Shown one piece after another: positions 63,812 through 64,000 of a stretch of DNA of 64,000 nucleotides. The notes beneath the pieces were generated by a model. It was not told where the DNA came from. It ran no database searches and saw nothing but the letters and a program-made list of their open reading frames with translations. The first letter of the stretch is position 1. The number at the start of each line of letters is the position of its first letter. A program made the translations under genes and the position numbers. Source of the stretch: Mesorhizobium amorphae (GTDB lineage Bacteria; Pseudomonadota; Alphaproteobacteria; Rhizobiales; Rhizobiaceae); assembly GCF_014843845.1 (NCBI RefSeq), contig NZ_JHQS01000015.1:248001-312000 (forward strand), in the 5' to 3' direction.

Positions 63812-64000
63812 TTAGTTGACCGCGTCCTTGAGGCCCTTGCCGGCCGAAAACTTCGGCACGGTGCGCGCCGGAATCTTCACTTCAGCGCCGGTCTGCGGGT
63901 TGCGGCCGGTCGATGCAGCGCGTTTTGACACGGTGAAATTTCCGAAGCCGACAAGCCGGACATCGCCGCCCTTCTTCAGTTCGCCACTGATCACGGAAAA
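63812..64000 (-). CDS. hupB: HU-family DNA-binding protein, 5' end cut by window
   Basis: Nucleoid-associated protein that bends DNA. The visible C-terminal ~62 residues include [51 protein letters not shown]. The beta-arm with GRNPQTG and Pro tip and the ending are those of HU. The frame continues off the window edge, so the initiator is missing; a GTG at 63994 is internal. The IHF subunits differ at the arm, so HU is favoured. Confidence 0.93.
   Translation of the reverse strand, partial: FSVISGELKKGGDVRLVGFGNFTVSKRAASTGRNPQTGAEVKIPARTVPKFSAGKGLKDAVN

Overview
The window is high-GC alphaproteobacterial chromosome, most likely a Mesorhizobium-like member of the Rhizobiales. This rests on the gene order iscS-sufB-C-D-S-T-A, a eukaryote-like NADP isocitrate dehydrogenase, a RIME-type intergenic palindrome, a SyrA-like exopolysaccharide repressor, a TTG-N11-CAA type SOS box before recA, and many Tat-dependent ABC systems. 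No phage, transposase, CRISPR array or rRNA operon was seen. Both edge genes (icd and an HU gene) are cut by the window.

Left part, 1-18 kb, is mostly housekeeping. It holds icd, a GST, an alaS operon ending in a DoxX-fused SDR and a DUF2269 membrane protein, recA with its own terminator, a pseudouridine catabolism pair (psuK, psuG), and a complete seven-gene Fe-S assembly operon (iscS-sufBCDSTA). A near-perfect Irr/ICE-type iron box lies upstream of iscS, so iron status probably controls the operon.

The stretch from 18 to 29 kb is accessory and partly decaying. It holds two PaiB-like flavin-binding proteins, an AraC-regulated cassette (exported hydrolase, dead cupin gene, isochorismatase-like hydrolase) bracketed by imperfect ~100-bp direct repeats, and an HxlR/oxidoreductase pair with tandem operators and a stub of a lost SDR. 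It also holds a self-contained module of an XRE-cupin regulator, a Cys/Met-type PLP lyase and a LysE exporter with two matching palindromic operators.

From 29 to 41 kb come envelope and core genes: PAP2 phosphatase with an ArnT-like glycosyltransferase, tyrS, a GNAT acetyltransferase, a giant AsmA/YhdP-like protein, a 1-Cys Bcp peroxiredoxin, a dead GH108 muramidase, a sugar O-methyltransferase-like protein and an M23 endopeptidase.

From 41 to 49 kb lies a catabolic locus. M24 and M20 hydrolases diverge from an FAD oxidase, an FCD-type GntR regulator, a VOC protein and an NMT1/SsuA-type ABC importer. The five plus-strand junctions after the FAD oxidase overlap or nearly overlap except the 65-nt gap before the binding protein. 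The substrate is unknown.

From 49 to 54 kb are uxuA with a divergent SDR, a partial second copy of that SDR, tRNA-Val and tRNA-Asp, a cupin epimerase-like gene next to a dead GT2 glycosyltransferase, and a SyrA-like membrane protein. From 54 to 63.7 kb is a sugar-uptake and catabolism locus: ribokinase, FucU/RbsD mutarotase, MalK-type ATPase, a large Tat-exported binding protein, two permeases, a small membrane protein, a creatininase-family protein, a SIS isomerase and an aldo/keto reductase. Taken together these suggest import of a sugar, mutarotation, oxidation and phosphorylation, but the pathway cannot be named from sequence alone.
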